From positions 212,702,851-212,766,850 of the forward strand of contig NC_080671.1 of NCBI RefSeq assembly GCF_030247195.1: a DNA stretch of 64,000 nt, in the 5' to 3' direction. The notes beneath the pieces are model-generated. The model saw only the letters and a list, made by a program, of their open reading frames with translations, was not told the DNA's origin and searched no databases. The position numbers and the translations under genes are program-made. This document shows, one piece after another, positions 20,846 to 32,272 of this stretch (within the stretch, counting starts at the first letter, position 1; each line of letters begins with the position of its first letter). The stretch is from Topomyia yanbarensis (lineage: Eukaryota; Arthropoda; Insecta; Diptera; Culicidae).

Positions 20846-21549
20846 CTTGGAACGAAATGAAATTTTATTACATGCAGCGCATACGATTCCAATCACCGTC
20901 CCTTTATGTAGTTACTTTTTGCCGTGCGCGTGGTTTATTCCAGATATGCGCTATAATGTAGTGCTTCAGAGTTTCAGCTTTTCCAAAAAGATTGCAAAAG
21001 GCGCACGAATACGCTGTGTCTTCCTGTTGGACCAGAGATGGTGAAGTACAGGAACGGGTATTATTTATCTCTGGTGCGGTGACGTGTTTTCAGTTCTGCG
21101 ATTGTCGTTTTTAAGCCAAACAGGGTGTTTTGTTTGAGTCCTGGAATAGAGGAAGGCACCATAAAACGCACCGTGTGCATTCGACTTAATTTATTCACTA
21201 ACCTTTGTGCGACATCATGATTATTTTCAAGCTGCACTTGCGCCCTTCGAGTCCGGAAAATCTGAGCACTATAAGAATTTACCGAAATCTGAATTCCCGA
21301 ATTTCTCCAGCATTGACGCACGTGGAAAAGTTTTCTTCTTCGTAGCAACTTTCATTTTTTATTTGTTTCAATTCAACAAGGACTGTTGATGTAATGCATT
21401 CAGTCCTTTTGAATCAATTAGCTGCATGCTTTTGTTAGAATCACTGATTTGTTTGGAACAAACAATAATTTTGTCGATCTTCGAAAAGCACAGATAACAA
21501 AACTTGTAAGATTGATTCAAAAGATATTTTGGTTGATCTAACCAAAAAA
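20846..21549. other. Unassigned stretch
   Basis: A minus-strand frame at 21348-21061 gives QVQLENNHDVAQRLVNKL and a basic tail. It has no motif I recognise, and codon use does not separate it from its surroundings. The rest is AT-rich. The stretch ends in AACCAAAAAAG next to the poly(T) that marks the 3' end of the LINE to its right. Confidence 0.3.
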
Positions 21550-21970
21550 GTTTTTTTTTTCAATTTGTTTATTTGATAAGGCACGTATGCGTTAGCTTAA
21601 AGGTGCCATTTTTTCATTGTTTTACATTTTGAATTTCTTAAAACTAGGGGGTTACACATTTCAATATTATTTTGTTTTATATAATGAAACTAAAAAAACT
21701 TTACAGCTAACTTATACATATAAAAGAGGGTATAATATAATATTCGTAAGATTTGGGGGACGGGTCATTTTGTGTGTTCTTTGTATAGTAATTCACTTTA
21801 TGATTTTTAGAAGGGAGATTGTAAGAGAAATTAATTATTAACTAAGCGGAACATTTTACAAGCTTATTAACTAGAAATAACTAGAAAGAGTGGTTCAAGA
21901 TTAAGGGGAATTAATTAGGGCTATTTTAAAGTAGTGGTACTGGTGGGCATTTCTTAACGAGATTAAATAT

Positions 21971-22363
21971 TGATCAACTAAAACTAAGCACATAAGTTTT
22001 GGGAATATATTCAAGGGGAGAAGGGGGTGAAGTCATACATCTGTGTATCAGAGACATGGGAGGGAGAGCGGACAAGGCTGAAGGGGGGGGGGGAGGGGTG
22101 AGATATAAACTTTCAGTTTCCGGCATCAGGAATTAACGGCCAGGATTACAGGATTACAGATTCGAACGGATTGATCAACTAACACTAGAAGATAGGGGGG
22201 CACATAAGTTTTGGGAAGATATTCAAGGGGTGAAGGGGTGAAGTCATACATCTGTCTATCAGAGACATGGGAGAGAGGGTAGACAAGGCTGAACGGGGGG
22301 GGGGATATAAACTTTCAGTTTCCGGCATCAGGAATCAACGACCAGGATTACAGATTCGAACGG
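21971..22363. repeat. ~210-bp tandem duplication in the LINE 3' UTR
   Basis: Two direct copies offset by 212 bases, each with GATCAACTAA, CACATAAGTTTTGGGAA, GTGAAGTCATACATCTGT, a poly(G) tract and TTTCAGTTTCCGGCATCAGG. The G runs differ in length, as expected for slippage. Confidence 0.85.
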
Positions 22364-22616
22364 ATGTATCAAGTATTGGGACGCCGGGCGGTTTTCCTCG
22401 AGTCGGCAGGGGTTCCTCCAGACGATTTCGTAGTACGGCTCAGATACGGATCGGGAACACACCGCGCTGCGTGTGTGATGTTGTACTGTAGATCTCGTGT
22501 TGTTGGTTCATTCGACAGATGTTTTGTCTCGTCTTGGAGTCGTATCAAACCATCGTTGGGGTACGGTAGGCGGAAGAGGGCACTTCTGGGAATGATAAGA
22601 GAAAAGACAGGGGCAT

Positions 22617-23949
22617 TTAAATTTGGATATTGATGGTTTTGAGGAACGTGTATATAAGGGACATGTAGAGAATATCGCGGCTTGCTAGTACATCTCGAAC
22701 CGGGACATTGGGTGATCTTCCTCGGGCCCGAAGGGAATCAAATAGTTGAGATCTGGCAGAGCAGTACTCGGCGCATGCCCAGACAACATGTTCGATTTCG
22801 TGATAACCGTTGCCACAAGCGCAGATACCGCTATCCACGAGCCCAATACACCGGAGATGTACGTCCAGCGTGTAGTGATTGGACATGAGCCGAGACATCA
22901 CGCGAATGAAATCCCGACCCACATCCATCCCTCTGAACCTAGGTTTCGTCGATACCTTAGGGATTATCGAATGTAGCCACCTTCCCAGTTCACCATTGCT
23001 CCATGAAGTTTGCCAACTTTCGAGGGTTCTCTGATTTGTGATACTGAAAAATTCGCTGAAGCTAATTGGTCTTTCATATATGTCACCTTGTAAAGCGCCC
23101 GCCTTAGCTAAAGAGTCCGCTTCTCCATTACCTGGAATGGAGCAATGCGAGGCAACCCAAACTAAGGTAATCTTGTACGATCTTACAGACAAGGCACGCA
23201 GGCGCTCCCAGATTTTCCCCAGAAAATATGGAATGTGCTTTCTAGGTTTCATTGAACGAAGAGCCTCGATTGAGCTGAGGCTATCCGAGACAATAAAGTA
23301 ATGATCGGTGGGCAAAGTATCAATGATCCCAAGGGTATACTGAATAGCAGCAAGTTCTGCGACGTAAACTGAAGCAGGATCATTGAGTTTGAATGAGGCG
23401 GTGAGGTTTTGATTGAATATACCGAAGCCAGTGGAGCCGTCGAGGCTTGACCCGTTGGTGTAAAACATCTTGTTGCAGTCGACTTCTCGAAATTTACTAT
23501 GAAAGATGCTTGGGATCACTTGCGGACGTATGTGATCCGGGATTCCACGAATCTCGTCTTTCATGGATGTGTCGAAGAATACAGTTGAATCAGAAGCATG
23601 AAAGAGATTGACACGGTTGGGATAGTATGAAGAAGGATTGATATTTTGTGCCATGTAATCGAAGTACAAGGACATAAATCGGGTTTGAGAATTGAGCTCG
23701 ACAAGCCTTTCGAAATTTGCAATTACTAACGGGTTCAAGATATCGCATCGGATGAGCAATCGATATGAGAGGTCCCAAAATCGATTTTTCAGCGGAAGGA
23801 CGCCCGCCAGCACTTCTAAACTCATCGTATGTGTCGAGTGCATGCAACCCAAAGCAATACGCAAACAACAATATTGGATTCGCTCTAGTTTGATGATATA
23901 TGTTCGCAGCGGAGCGGAAACAGAAACTCCCGTACTCCATCACCGACAA
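22617..23949 (-). pseudogene. I-clade ORF2, RNase H and C-terminal region
   Basis: Frames at 23949-23590 (SVMEYGSFCFRSAAN, end of RT thumb) and 23864-22617 overlap in different frames, marking a frameshift near 23865-23880. The long frame contains the RNase H set: FYTNGSSLDGSTGFGIF, VAELAAIQYTLG, IVSDSLSSIEAL and WVASHCSIPGNGEADSLAKAG. The first catalytic Asp (YTDGS in active enzymes) is Asn here, and HxG is altered to HCS. A Cys/His cluster (CACGNGYHEIEHVVWAC) follows, as in other I/Jockey elements. Likely inactive. Confidence 0.85.
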
Positions 23950-24082
23950 TATTGTTGTTTGGTACAGCCTGATCAGGTCTCCTGGGTGGGCACCTCACCA
24001 TGTTCCGGTTATTGTACGGAGAAAGTTGATCCTTTGCTGGCACTTCTGTTTTAGATACCTAATGTGACAACCCCAGGTTCCT

Positions 24083-24859
24083 TTAGAGTCTAACCAGACC
24101 CCGAGATATTTGAAAGTTGAAACCTGAGCAATAGTTTGACCCATTAAAAAAAAATACGACTAGCTCAGTTTTCTCCGTGGAGAACTCGATACCTAGCTGG
24201 AGGGCCCAAGCAGACAAATTGTCCAAGGTATCTTGCAATGGTCCTTGCAGATCGACGGCTTTGGGACCTGTAATAGAGACCACACCGTCATCTGCAAGCT
24301 GCCTTAGCGTGCAGGAATTGACAAGACATTCGTCAATTTCATTCACGTAAAAGTTATAGAGAAGGGGACTTAGACATGAGCCCTGGGGAAGACCCATGTA
24401 GCTAATTCGTGATGTCGATAAATCACCATGCGAAAAATGCATATGTTTTTCAGACAGCAAGTTTAGCAAAAAGTTGTTTAGAGTCGGTGAAAGACCATGC
24501 TGGTGCAGCTTCTCAGAAAGAATTTTGATAGGAACTGAATCAAAAGCCCCCTTTATATCTAGGAAAACTGATGCCATCTGCTCTTTGCTAGCATAAGCCA
24601 TTTGAATTTCTGTTGAGAGCAACGCAAGACAATCGTTCGTCCCTTTGCCTTTGCGGAAACCAAATTGTGTATCTGACAGTAAGCCATTTGCTTCAACCCA
24701 ATTATCGAGGCGAAACAAGATCATTTTCTCGAACAACTTTCGGATACAGGACAGCATTGCAATCGGTCGATACGAGTTGTGGTCGGAGGCTGGTTTTCCT
24801 GGTTTTTGAATGGCGATGACCTTCACTTGCCTCCAGTCATGAGGCAATATTACCCTCAA
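24083..24859 (-). pseudogene. I-clade ORF2, reverse transcriptase
   Basis: Open 258-codon frame: LPHDWRQVKVIAIQKPGK, YRPIAMLSC, FGFRKGKGTNDCL, SVFLDIKGAFDSVP (first catalytic Asp), GLPQGSCLSPLLYNFYVNE, and LADDGVV (catalytic DD). It ends in a run of F codons from an A9 tract (about 24149-24157), after which the frame is lost. This is in the same frame as the upstream endonuclease but separated from it by stops within the 19-bp repeat array. Confidence 0.88.
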
Positions 24860-24901
24860 GAAACAATATTACCCTCAAGAAACAATATTACCCTCAAGAA
24901 A
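24845..24901. repeat. 3 x 19-bp tandem repeat splitting ORF2
   Basis: CAATATTACCCTCAAGAAA occurs three times head to tail at the endonuclease-RT boundary. On the coding strand the repeat introduces in-frame stops between the two halves of ORF2. Confidence 0.95.
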
Positions 24902-26317
24902 CTTATTAAATAAATTCAACAAGCGTCTCTTGGCAGAGTCTGGCAGATTCTTTAACAAGTTAAATTTGATTCTATCTGGCCCTGGGGCTTTATTGTTACA
25001 TGATAAGAGAGCAAGTGAGAACTCCACCATCGAAAACGGTGTTTCGTTCGCGTTATTGTGAGGGGACGCGGCGCGGTAGATCTTCTGTGCCGGGGCGGAA
25101 TCCGGACAAACCTTCTTGGCAAAATCGAATATCCAACGGTTTGAATATTCCACGCTCTCATTGGTACTGTTTCGGTTTCGTAAGCGCCGGGCCGTACTCC
25201 AAAGAGTGCTCATCGATGTTTCTCTCGTTAGTCCGTCGACGAACCGGCGCCAGTAGCTACGTTTTTTGGCTTTTATCAAACTCTTCATGCGCGTTTCCGC
25301 CATCGCGTACTGTCGGTAGCTAGCTGGCAGCCCATCGTCCCGGAAGGTCTTATACGCAGCGGCCTTCTCCGCGTACACGTATGAGCACTCTTCGTCCCAC
25401 CATGGATTGGGAGGACGCCCGCGTGAATTCGCGTCTGGTACGCGTTTAGTCTGAGCTTGAATCGCGGTATCGAGAATCAAGCCAGCCAGGAACCCGTACT
25501 CTTCCTCCGGAGGAAGCTCTTGTGTCGATTCTACTTTTTCGGATATCGAGGACGCGTAGCTCTTCCAATCAATATTTCGTGTGAGGTCATACGAAACATT
25601 GATTGTATTCGGTGGCCCTGAACCGTTAGCAATATTAATTACGATTGGCAGATGGTCGCTGCCGTGGGGATCAGAGACTACCTTCCACATGCAATCTAAC
25701 CGCAGCGATGTCGAGCAGAGGGACAGGTCTAAGGCGCTCGGACGCGCTGGAGGGGCAGGAATCCGTGTCATTTCACCCGTATTCAAAATGGTCATATTTA
25801 AGTTGTCGCAAAGCTCATGGAGTAGGGTAGATCGATTATCGTCATGAAGGCAACCCCATGCCGTGCCGTGGGAGTTAAAGTCACCTAAAACTAGCCTCGG
25901 TGCGGGGAGGAGTTCCGCAATATCGCAAAGCCGTCGGTGGCTAACTGAGGCTCTAGGGGGGATGTAGGTGGAAGCAATGCAAAGGTCTTTGCCTTTTATT
26001 CTGGTTTGGCAAGCGAACACTTTAAAGCCTGGTGTCGAGGGGAGGTCGATTCGATTGAAAGAATAGCACTTTTTGATCCCCAAAAGTACTCCTCCGTAAG
26101 AGTCTTCTCGATCCAAGCGAATAATATTAAAATCGTGAAAGTGTAGGGTTATTTCTGAAGTGAGCCATGTCTCGCATAGGGCAAATGCATCGCATTTCAA
26201 ATTATTTAGTAAGATTTTAAACGAATCGATTTTCGGGATAATACTTCTGCAATTCCACTGTAGAACAGTGATTAAATCCTTGACCTCGTTCGATGAATTA
26301 GCCATCGAAGGATACAA
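24875..26317 (-). pseudogene. I-clade ORF2, endonuclease domain
   Basis: A 480-codon frame. AP-like endonuclease motifs appear in order: LQWNCRSI (Asn), ALCETWL (Glu), IASTYIPP, VLGDFNSHGTAWG (Asp, Asn) and SDHLPI (Asp, His), followed by the linker and an NNKAPGPDRI motif that starts the RT region. All catalytic positions I can place are intact. The frame stops in the 19-bp repeat array, so endonuclease is separated from RT. Confidence 0.88.
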
Positions 26318-26540
26318 TCGCTGAAAGGAGGGGCCATTTCGCAGTGAACTGCATCAAGAATGTTTTTACTGCGGGGAGAAAGCTTATCAAGATACTTTTA
26401 AGGGGGTCAGAAATGTTCAACGCTGTAAGAATACGGTCCACAATGTCAGAGAAATTTATTAAGCCAGCACTGTTTTCTTTCTCTGGCTGAGATATGGGAA
26501 CACTTGGGGTTTTTGATGTTCCTGGAAGTGCTGGGAACTC

Positions 26541-27620
26541 CTATTCTGAGCTCAGGTTACTGAGACCGGGAGCGACTTGCTTCGGTTTTACAACAGTACT
26601 TCCTTGAGTAGTTATTTTAGGGGGACCATGAAGAGACACCTTCTGGCCTTTACGACGAAGCTTGGAAGAGGAAATGTTCTTCCTTTTTCTACTACTTCTA
26701 GGCACAGCAGAAGATGTTCCCTCCTGGGGTTCATCACAGTCGCCTTCGTCAGTAGACAAGTTGGTAAAGATGTTCGTAGAGACAGGTGGCGTAGCTATCT
26801 TAAGCATTTCTGCAAAAGATCGCTTAGAGCGTCCCTGAAGGGAACGCTTAAGATTTTCCTCGCGCTGTTTGTACGCGGGACATGAAGGGAGATCATGTGG
26901 GTTTCCCCCACAGTAGAGACACTTTTCGACATCTCTACCACAGGAATCATCCGCATGATTCCCACCGCATTTCCCGCAGCGGGCTTTATTGCTACAATGG
27001 GAGGCTGTGTGTCCCAATTGTTTGCAATTAGTACAGTTCATGACCCGCGGCACAAAGAGGCGAACAGGTAGACGAACCTTGTCAAAGAGGAGGTAATTGG
27101 GCAGGGCAGAGCCGGCGAAGGTCACCCGATAAGAGTCTGAGTTGACGTATGTTTTCTTCCCGTCAGCTGCGACTGATGCTGAATGCAAACGTTTGCATTC
27201 CAGTATCTTCACTGGCTTAAGCATGGGGTCTTTGAAACAGCCAGTCCCATATTTTAGCAGGTCCTCGCAATTCAGACTCGAATCGGAAACGACCCCACTG
27301 ACTTCAACCCTGCTAGCTGGAATATACACCCTGTACTCCCTCGTAAAGGGCTCGTAGCCAGCAATATCATTTGCCTGAGTTGAACTGTTAACAACCACCC
27401 GAAGCTTATAAGGGCGAATTTTCGATATTTCTGTCACGGCCGAATACCGGTCTGTAAGAACGCGAGAAATCTGCAACAGATTCAAACACTTTTTTTCTTT
27501 GGTCCGAAAGAAGATCACAAATGGCCCGGTGGCCGAGCTCGGATATACTTTGAGCCGGGGAGCCGATTTTGTTTCGACGTCCATCTCACCTTGAGACGAA
27601 CCGCCGTCAGGGGAAGTCAT
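26541..27620 (-). CDS. I-clade ORF1 (gag-like nucleic acid binding protein)
   Basis: Open 359-residue frame starting MTSPDGGSSQGEMD. An RRM-like N-terminal half (FVIFFRTKEKKCLNLL, ISKIRPYKLRVVV) is followed by CCHC knuckles: CTNCKQLGHTASHC, CGKCGGNHADDSC and CLYCGGNPHDLPSC. A basic, Ser-rich tail follows. This is the standard ORF1 architecture of I and Jockey elements, whose product packages LINE RNA. It is the only fully open ORF of this element. It is followed by about 220 bases before the endonuclease frame. Confidence 0.85.
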   Translation of the reverse strand: MTSPDGGSSQGEMDVETKSAPRLKVYPSSATGPFVIFFRTKEKKCLNLLQISRVLTDRYSAVTEISKIRPYKLRVVVNSSTQANDIAGYEPFTREYRVYIPASRVEVSGVVSDSSLNCEDLLKYGTGCFKDPMLKPVKILECKRLHSASVAADGKKTYVNSDSYRVTFAGSALPNYLLFDKVRLPVRLFVPRVMNCTNCKQLGHTASHCSNKARCGKCGGNHADDSCGRDVEKCLYCGGNPHDLPSCPAYKQREENLKRSLQGRSKRSFAEMLKIATPPVSTNIFTNLSTDEGDCDEPQEGTSSAVPRSSRKRKNISSSKLRRKGQKVSLHGPPKITTQGSTVVKPKQVAPGLSNLSSE

Positions 27621-27925
27621 TTTTGCACGGGCCTATTGCCCAGTGCACGTTATTAAGACAACCAAGAAGGGGAAACGAAAACTAATACTTAGCTTGTGTA
27701 GGTAACGGTATCCAGACGGCTTACTAGAAGAACACTGCTTCACTTCACTGACTGGCTAACGGTACAGAAACAGAAACACAAAAGAAGGGAAAAAATACTG
27801 AAACCTCAACTAGGCGTAGAGTGTGCAAATAACCTTGAACGCGGATTATCACTATTTGTCGCTATAGAGTGTACGGACCGATGACAAAAGACTTCTATCT
27901 CGACTGAGTGCTCGATGTCTCCGGG
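27621..27925 (-). promoter_or_regulatory. 5' UTR / internal promoter region of the LINE
   Basis: Upstream of ORF1, the minus strand begins near CATCGAGCACTCAGTCGAGATAG. TCAGT-type initiators at the very start are usual in I and Jockey elements, which carry an internal RNA polymerase II promoter. The exact 5' end is uncertain by some tens of bases. Confidence 0.45.
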
Positions 27926-28254
27926 ATAAAAAAAAATTAAGTTTGGTTCACAATAAAGAATTTTTATCGATTAAAAATGAAGAAATAATTTACAGAATCA
28001 AACATGCACAATTCTTTTGCGTGTATTTATAAAATATACTCAGTAGGTTCAGTCGAAAATTGAGCCGAAATGATTGCTGATTCTAGTTAGTATTCTGGCA
28101 TCAGATTCTAATTAGAATCGAAAGTGTCACTAGTGCCGTAATACTAACCAACTACTACTAAGAACCAGCTATAATAACGGCTGAGCTTTACTGGGTATAG
28201 GGTAACCAACCTAATTTGGACTCCTACATATTTTGGACCCTGTTAGTGTATTAA
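27926..28254. other. AT-rich spacer
   Basis: No gene or clear element. Repeated TAGTATTCTGG/TCTAATTAGAATCG phrases suggest an eroded MITE around 28060-28190. Confidence 0.3.
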
Positions 28255-28460
28255 GGACGATTCAGACGATACATCAGCTTCTGTCAACGTCAACGGAACG
28301 TCACCGTTCCGTCAGGATAAGTTTAATACTTTTCTCGTGTGGCTGTTCACACGTGCCGTACGTCGAAACGTTCCGTGCCTTTGATGTTGTGCTTCCATTT
28401 AACTGCTTTAACTTAGTTTCATAATCTTGACGTTCCGTACCCGTGACGGAAGGCTAATAT
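28255..28460. repeat. Dispersed repeat (copy 1)
   Basis: Shares with 46680-46870, in the same orientation, the ordered phrases ACGATACATCAGCTTC, ACGTCACCGTTCCGTCAGG, TTTCTCGTGTG, TTCACACGT and TTTAGTTTCAT, then TTGACGTTCC. Noncoding and diverged. Confidence 0.7.
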
Positions 28461-28689
28461 TTTTGGTTAGTAAAGGAATGGGTAGGAAGTGGGACAAATA
28501 TTTACTGAAATTCTGCGGGTATGTGAATGGATGGCAAATTGTACACAATACAATTTATTGTTCATTTTAATTAACAGTAATATCAATAACAGCAGCAAAT
28601 AATTTTGGCTAAGATGCGACATCAGTTACTCCTCTATGCGTTGGCTGGTTGATCGTTGCGACATAAATGCTTCATATCAACTGTACCCA

Positions 28690-29480
28690 AAATCACTCAT
28701 TTTTTTCAATTTTTGTGCTCCGTGCTGCAAATCATACACTTTTTGGAATTTTTCTAATGTAAAAAAAATCAGGAATCGAACGAACTTCCACGACCTTTGT
28801 CCGAATACGAGAAGTTGGGGTTATACAGGCTTTTGTCATTCGTATTCAATTTTATCATTTTCTCGTTCATATATCTCTATTATTCTTCATTCAATTTTAA
28901 TAAAATTGAACGTGAAAAATCCAAAACAAAAATAGATTCGTTACCGGTAAAATTCATAAACATCTGATTTTTTGACATTTGGTCTTGATTCCTCATTTTT
29001 ATCATTGAATTGCGCATGTCAACTCCATTTAACAGTAAATAATTATTCATTTTACTACTTCTAGTGTAAAATCCGCGTGGAGATCACACGAGAAAAGTTT
29101 CATTTCTGGAAAAATACGGGAAGCTGGGGTATTAGGACATTTAATGAAAAAAATGTGATTTGTAGAGTTAATGTCAAAAAGTTTGATGTTCCTGAATTTT
29201 ACCGGAGACGATTTTTTTTCTAGTGTTCCTTAGAATTTTCCGTGTTCAACAAGGTATATAATATGAAAATTAAATGAATAATGGAGATAAATGCACGAGA
29301 AAATGATAAAATTTAATATGTATGACAAAAAGCCCTATATCCCAACTCGTATTCGGACAAAGATAGCAAAGGTTCCGTTTGAATTCTGTAATTTTTTTTA
29401 CATTAGACAAACCGTGATTTGCATCACGGAGCACAAAAATTATTAAAATAGGGGCGATTTTTGGGACAACTTGACCCAAT
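28690..29480. mobile_element. Foldback-like element with ~200-bp inverted arms
   Basis: The left arm (about 28690-28893) reads TTTTTGTGCTCCGTG, CAAATCA, TTTTTCTAATGTAAAAAA, TTTGTCCGAATACGAGAAG, TTTTGTCATTC and TATCATTTTCTCGT. The same order appears on the minus strand from 29460 to 29272. The spacer is about 380 bases. Related arms occur at 42567 and 44848. No coding capacity. Confidence 0.75.
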
Positions 29481-30174
29481 ATTTCACTTTCCCGTATTTA
29501 GCGACAAAACAGAAATATCCCGATTCAAATATTTAGATTATTTTTTAAGAAGTGGTATGAATTGTAATTTTCTGAGTGCTACTTCAGATTTTGTGTCATT
29601 TAAAATGTTTCCTTCATATTTTCCCATAGTATCAATTTCAAAAACTTTAAAGGAAATGGGCGGGGGACATAGAGAATTCAAAAATGAGAAATTTTTCGCA
29701 TTGCCCTAGTGGTCATTCCAAAATGGTGATGAGCCCATTTTCGCCATGTTTCTATTATCACCCTACCCATTTGAAGCCATTGGTTAGAGCAGTGGCTGAC
29801 ATCTTTGTTCAACGCATTGAGTCGAATGGTAGCGCAACAATAGGGGCTTTCGATTCGAGTTTTCGTTGAGCTCAAACACGAGAATTTCACCGTTTTCAGC
29901 GCTTTTGTGTTATTATATTGGTTCTTAACAACGAAGCAAAATTGTTGATGTCAATCTTCACGCATTCCATTGTTTGTAGGAGAAATTAATGAATTAGTGA
30001 GGCACCCTGCTTAGTATGGTGAAAATAGGCACTTTACCCTATGTATTGTAATCTCGTGCTGCAGGGCCATATTGTAGATACAGGGAAAAGTTTGAGGAAG
30101 TTCTACTGTGAAGAGAAAGGAAAATATATTAAACTTGAACATTAATAGTTTTTAAAAATGTATAGATTGGAATC
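29481..30174. other. Spacer with repeat fragments
   Basis: 29481-29700 continues the flank of the foldback family (AAAACTTTAAAGGAAATGGGCGGG resembles 45225-45245). The remainder (GATGAGCCCATTTTCGCC..., TTTTCGTTGAGCTCAAAC) shows no gene. Confidence 0.4.
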
Positions 30175-30780
30175 ATGTATGGGGAGGACACCGCCTACCA
30201 AGTCATCCCGGGCTGGTACCTTGGGCCTGTAGGGAATCTATTAGTTTGGTCGTTGGAACAGGGCATCGTAGTACTTTGCGCACAGGCAAACAACATGCTC
30301 GATGTTGTGATAGCTATTCCTACAAATGCAATAATTAAAGCCCTGTACAACGGAGACACGCGTCATCGTACAAATTATGTCATATCCAAGCCAATAAACC
30401 AAGCATTCGTCGATACCTTCGGAATGAATATAACCACTAGACCGGCAACAATTTTGACTTTTTTCCGGAACACTGCCAATCCAAACGGTAATTGGATGCA
30501 CAAATCATATACAAAATATGAGCTTTGTCCGACAGCTCTAGCTCACCTACAAGAGGTTTCCAGTTTCTATAGTAATATATATATATATGGAAACTCGGAA
30601 ATGAAAATTTAAAATCCAAGAAAAAATTCGTGCTGACGTTCTCTGACAAGAGATACTAAAAAATTCGTTAAGGCAAATGTGTCTTTCGTAAATGTTGCCT
30701 TATAATGTGCTTACCTCGACTAGAGTCCGTCTTCTCATTACCCGGGAACAATGTGAATGTACCCAAACCAAGGTAAGGGA
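30175..30780 (-). pseudogene. I-clade LINE relic, RNase H to C-terminal segment
   Basis: Aligns by eye with 22690-23160 of the longer I-clade LINE: TTGGGCCTGTAGGGAATC versus CTCGGGCCCGAAGGGAATC, then AACATG(C/T)TCGAT and CATTACC(C/T)GG(G/A)A. The minus strand keeps HNIEHVVCLCA, matching HEIEHVVWACA, but stops and frameshifts are frequent. Old truncated copy of the same or a sister family. Confidence 0.7.
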
Positions 30781-31084
30781 CTATTCATATTGGGACATGC
30801 AGTGACATCTTTTTAAGGAAGAAATTTTTATTTTGAGGAAGTCGTTATGCAATAAAGAAGGGGATAAAGAAATTAATGACAATTGTTACATGGTGGGAAG
30901 TGGGAGTCAACTTTGGGCAACTTTTGTGTAACGTAATTTATAAATGGTCTCTAATCTGATACGAAATAGCAATATCCTCCGCCGATAACAGTGATGATCT
31001 CCGACTTCAGGGACTTTCAAACTGAGCTTTCGATGTTCCTTCAGGACGTGAAATCCTCAGATTGGTCGAAGAGGATAATATCGA

Positions 31085-31577
31085 GTTACAGCGAATGACT
31101 TTATTGGCCACAAACGACTTCTCTTGTATCATACGGAGAAGTTATTTAAATTTTATTCATATGATTTCAAGACAGATCAACCATTCAAGGCTGTTTTGAA
31201 AGGGTTACCGCAAGGCCAACGAATTCAAAAAATTTCTCCTTCACAAGTTATTCTTCTGAAGAGAAAAAATAAAAGCTCCAACGCGCCGCAACGCTCTGGA
31301 ATTATCCAAGAGCTTTAATTTATTTAAACCGTAATGAGGTTAACAATTTGAAAGTTTTAGAAAAAGCATGTTTCTTCTTCCACGTGCGAGTAAAGTGGAA
31401 ACATTATAGACGACATAGGGGCAGAGTTTGAAATCTGACCCAATGTCGTAGGTGCCAAGGTTTTAAGCACGGCACTAAAAATTCACATGCAGATTCCAAA
31501 TGTTTGATTTGTGGCGATAATTCGCACACAAAGGTCGCTTGTTCGGTGAAAGAAACCACATAATGTTGTGATGCGCT
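31085..31577 (+). pseudogene. Jockey-clade ORF1 relic, left part
   Basis: Reads LLATNDFSC, FYSYDFKTDQPFKAVLKGLPQ, then after stops RVKWKHYRRHRG, CRRCQGFKHGTKNSHADSKC and CLICGDNSHTKVACSVKE. These are the middle domain and two CCHC-type knuckles of a Jockey ORF1 protein. It stops at 31577, where the 17-bp inverted repeat of the next element begins, and its C-terminus reappears at 36109. Confidence 0.8.
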
Positions 31578-32169
31578 AATAGACCTTTCTCGTCAATAAA
31601 TTTTATATGATAGGATGCTTCCTTTTTTATCCCCAATTCGTTACTGCCTATTGCCCCGATGATTTGGTACCTCTAACTATTGAAAAAATCAAAAATAATG
31701 CAAGCTGCTCATTTAATCCCATATTCTGAATACCTATCTTGCCTTGTTTCCCCATATTTTTACACCATTTGGATGAATTTCCTGTGGGGAATACTAAAAG
31801 GATGCCAGATCTGCATATATATTAGTAAACCTGCAGATTTTGCATTTTCACTGCAGATCTTTTGCAGATTACAAATATTTAGCAGAACAAAGCCTATGCC
31901 AGCCAATTTATACACCAGCCTTCAACATTATTGATCATTTAAATTATATACATACTACATTTCTACGTCGCATTTATTGAAATTTTTTGTAGCAATCGGT
32001 AGACTTTTATATTTTTACTGCAGGCTATTGTTTAAATAGACCTAGCATCACTGATGCTGAAATGATTCATTCATATACCTGTCAATAATATAGAGCATTG
32101 TATGAAAATGTATAACCTCACTTTTCTGACAGTTCGGTGTGCTTGTTTACCTAAGACTTGTTTACACGG

Positions 32170-32272
32170 ACTTAAAATGTACATTACTTGAATACTTTCG
32201 ATGCTCTCTGAAAGAGTATCAACTCAAGAGGGATGAGGATTGGAACAATGGTATATGGCATATGCTAAATCG
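32170..32272 (+). pseudogene. Glycogen branching enzyme fragment, left piece
   Basis: Reads LKEYQLKRDEDWNNGIWHMLNR, which resembles the branching enzyme segment KLLKE...DEDW..GNIVHTLTNRR that precedes the catalytic ESHDQAL motif. It ends at the TA where the 1.1-kb element inserts; its continuation is at 33379. About 15 residues between the two pieces are missing. Confidence 0.7.

Larger units (their letters stand above)
21550..27925 (-). mobile_element. I-clade non-LTR retrotransposon (MosquI-like), near full length
   Basis: About 6.4 kb on the minus strand: 5' UTR (27925-27621) with a CTCAGTCGAG initiator-like start, ORF1 (27620-26541), ORF2 with endonuclease, RT and RNase H (26317-22617), a 1.06-kb 3' UTR, and a poly(A) (poly(T) at 21551). 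An RNase H domain after RT and an ORF1 with three CCHC knuckles place it in the I clade; MosquI is the described Aedes member. ORF2 is broken in several places, so this copy cannot move on its own. Flanking target duplications were not convincingly seen. Confidence 0.85.
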
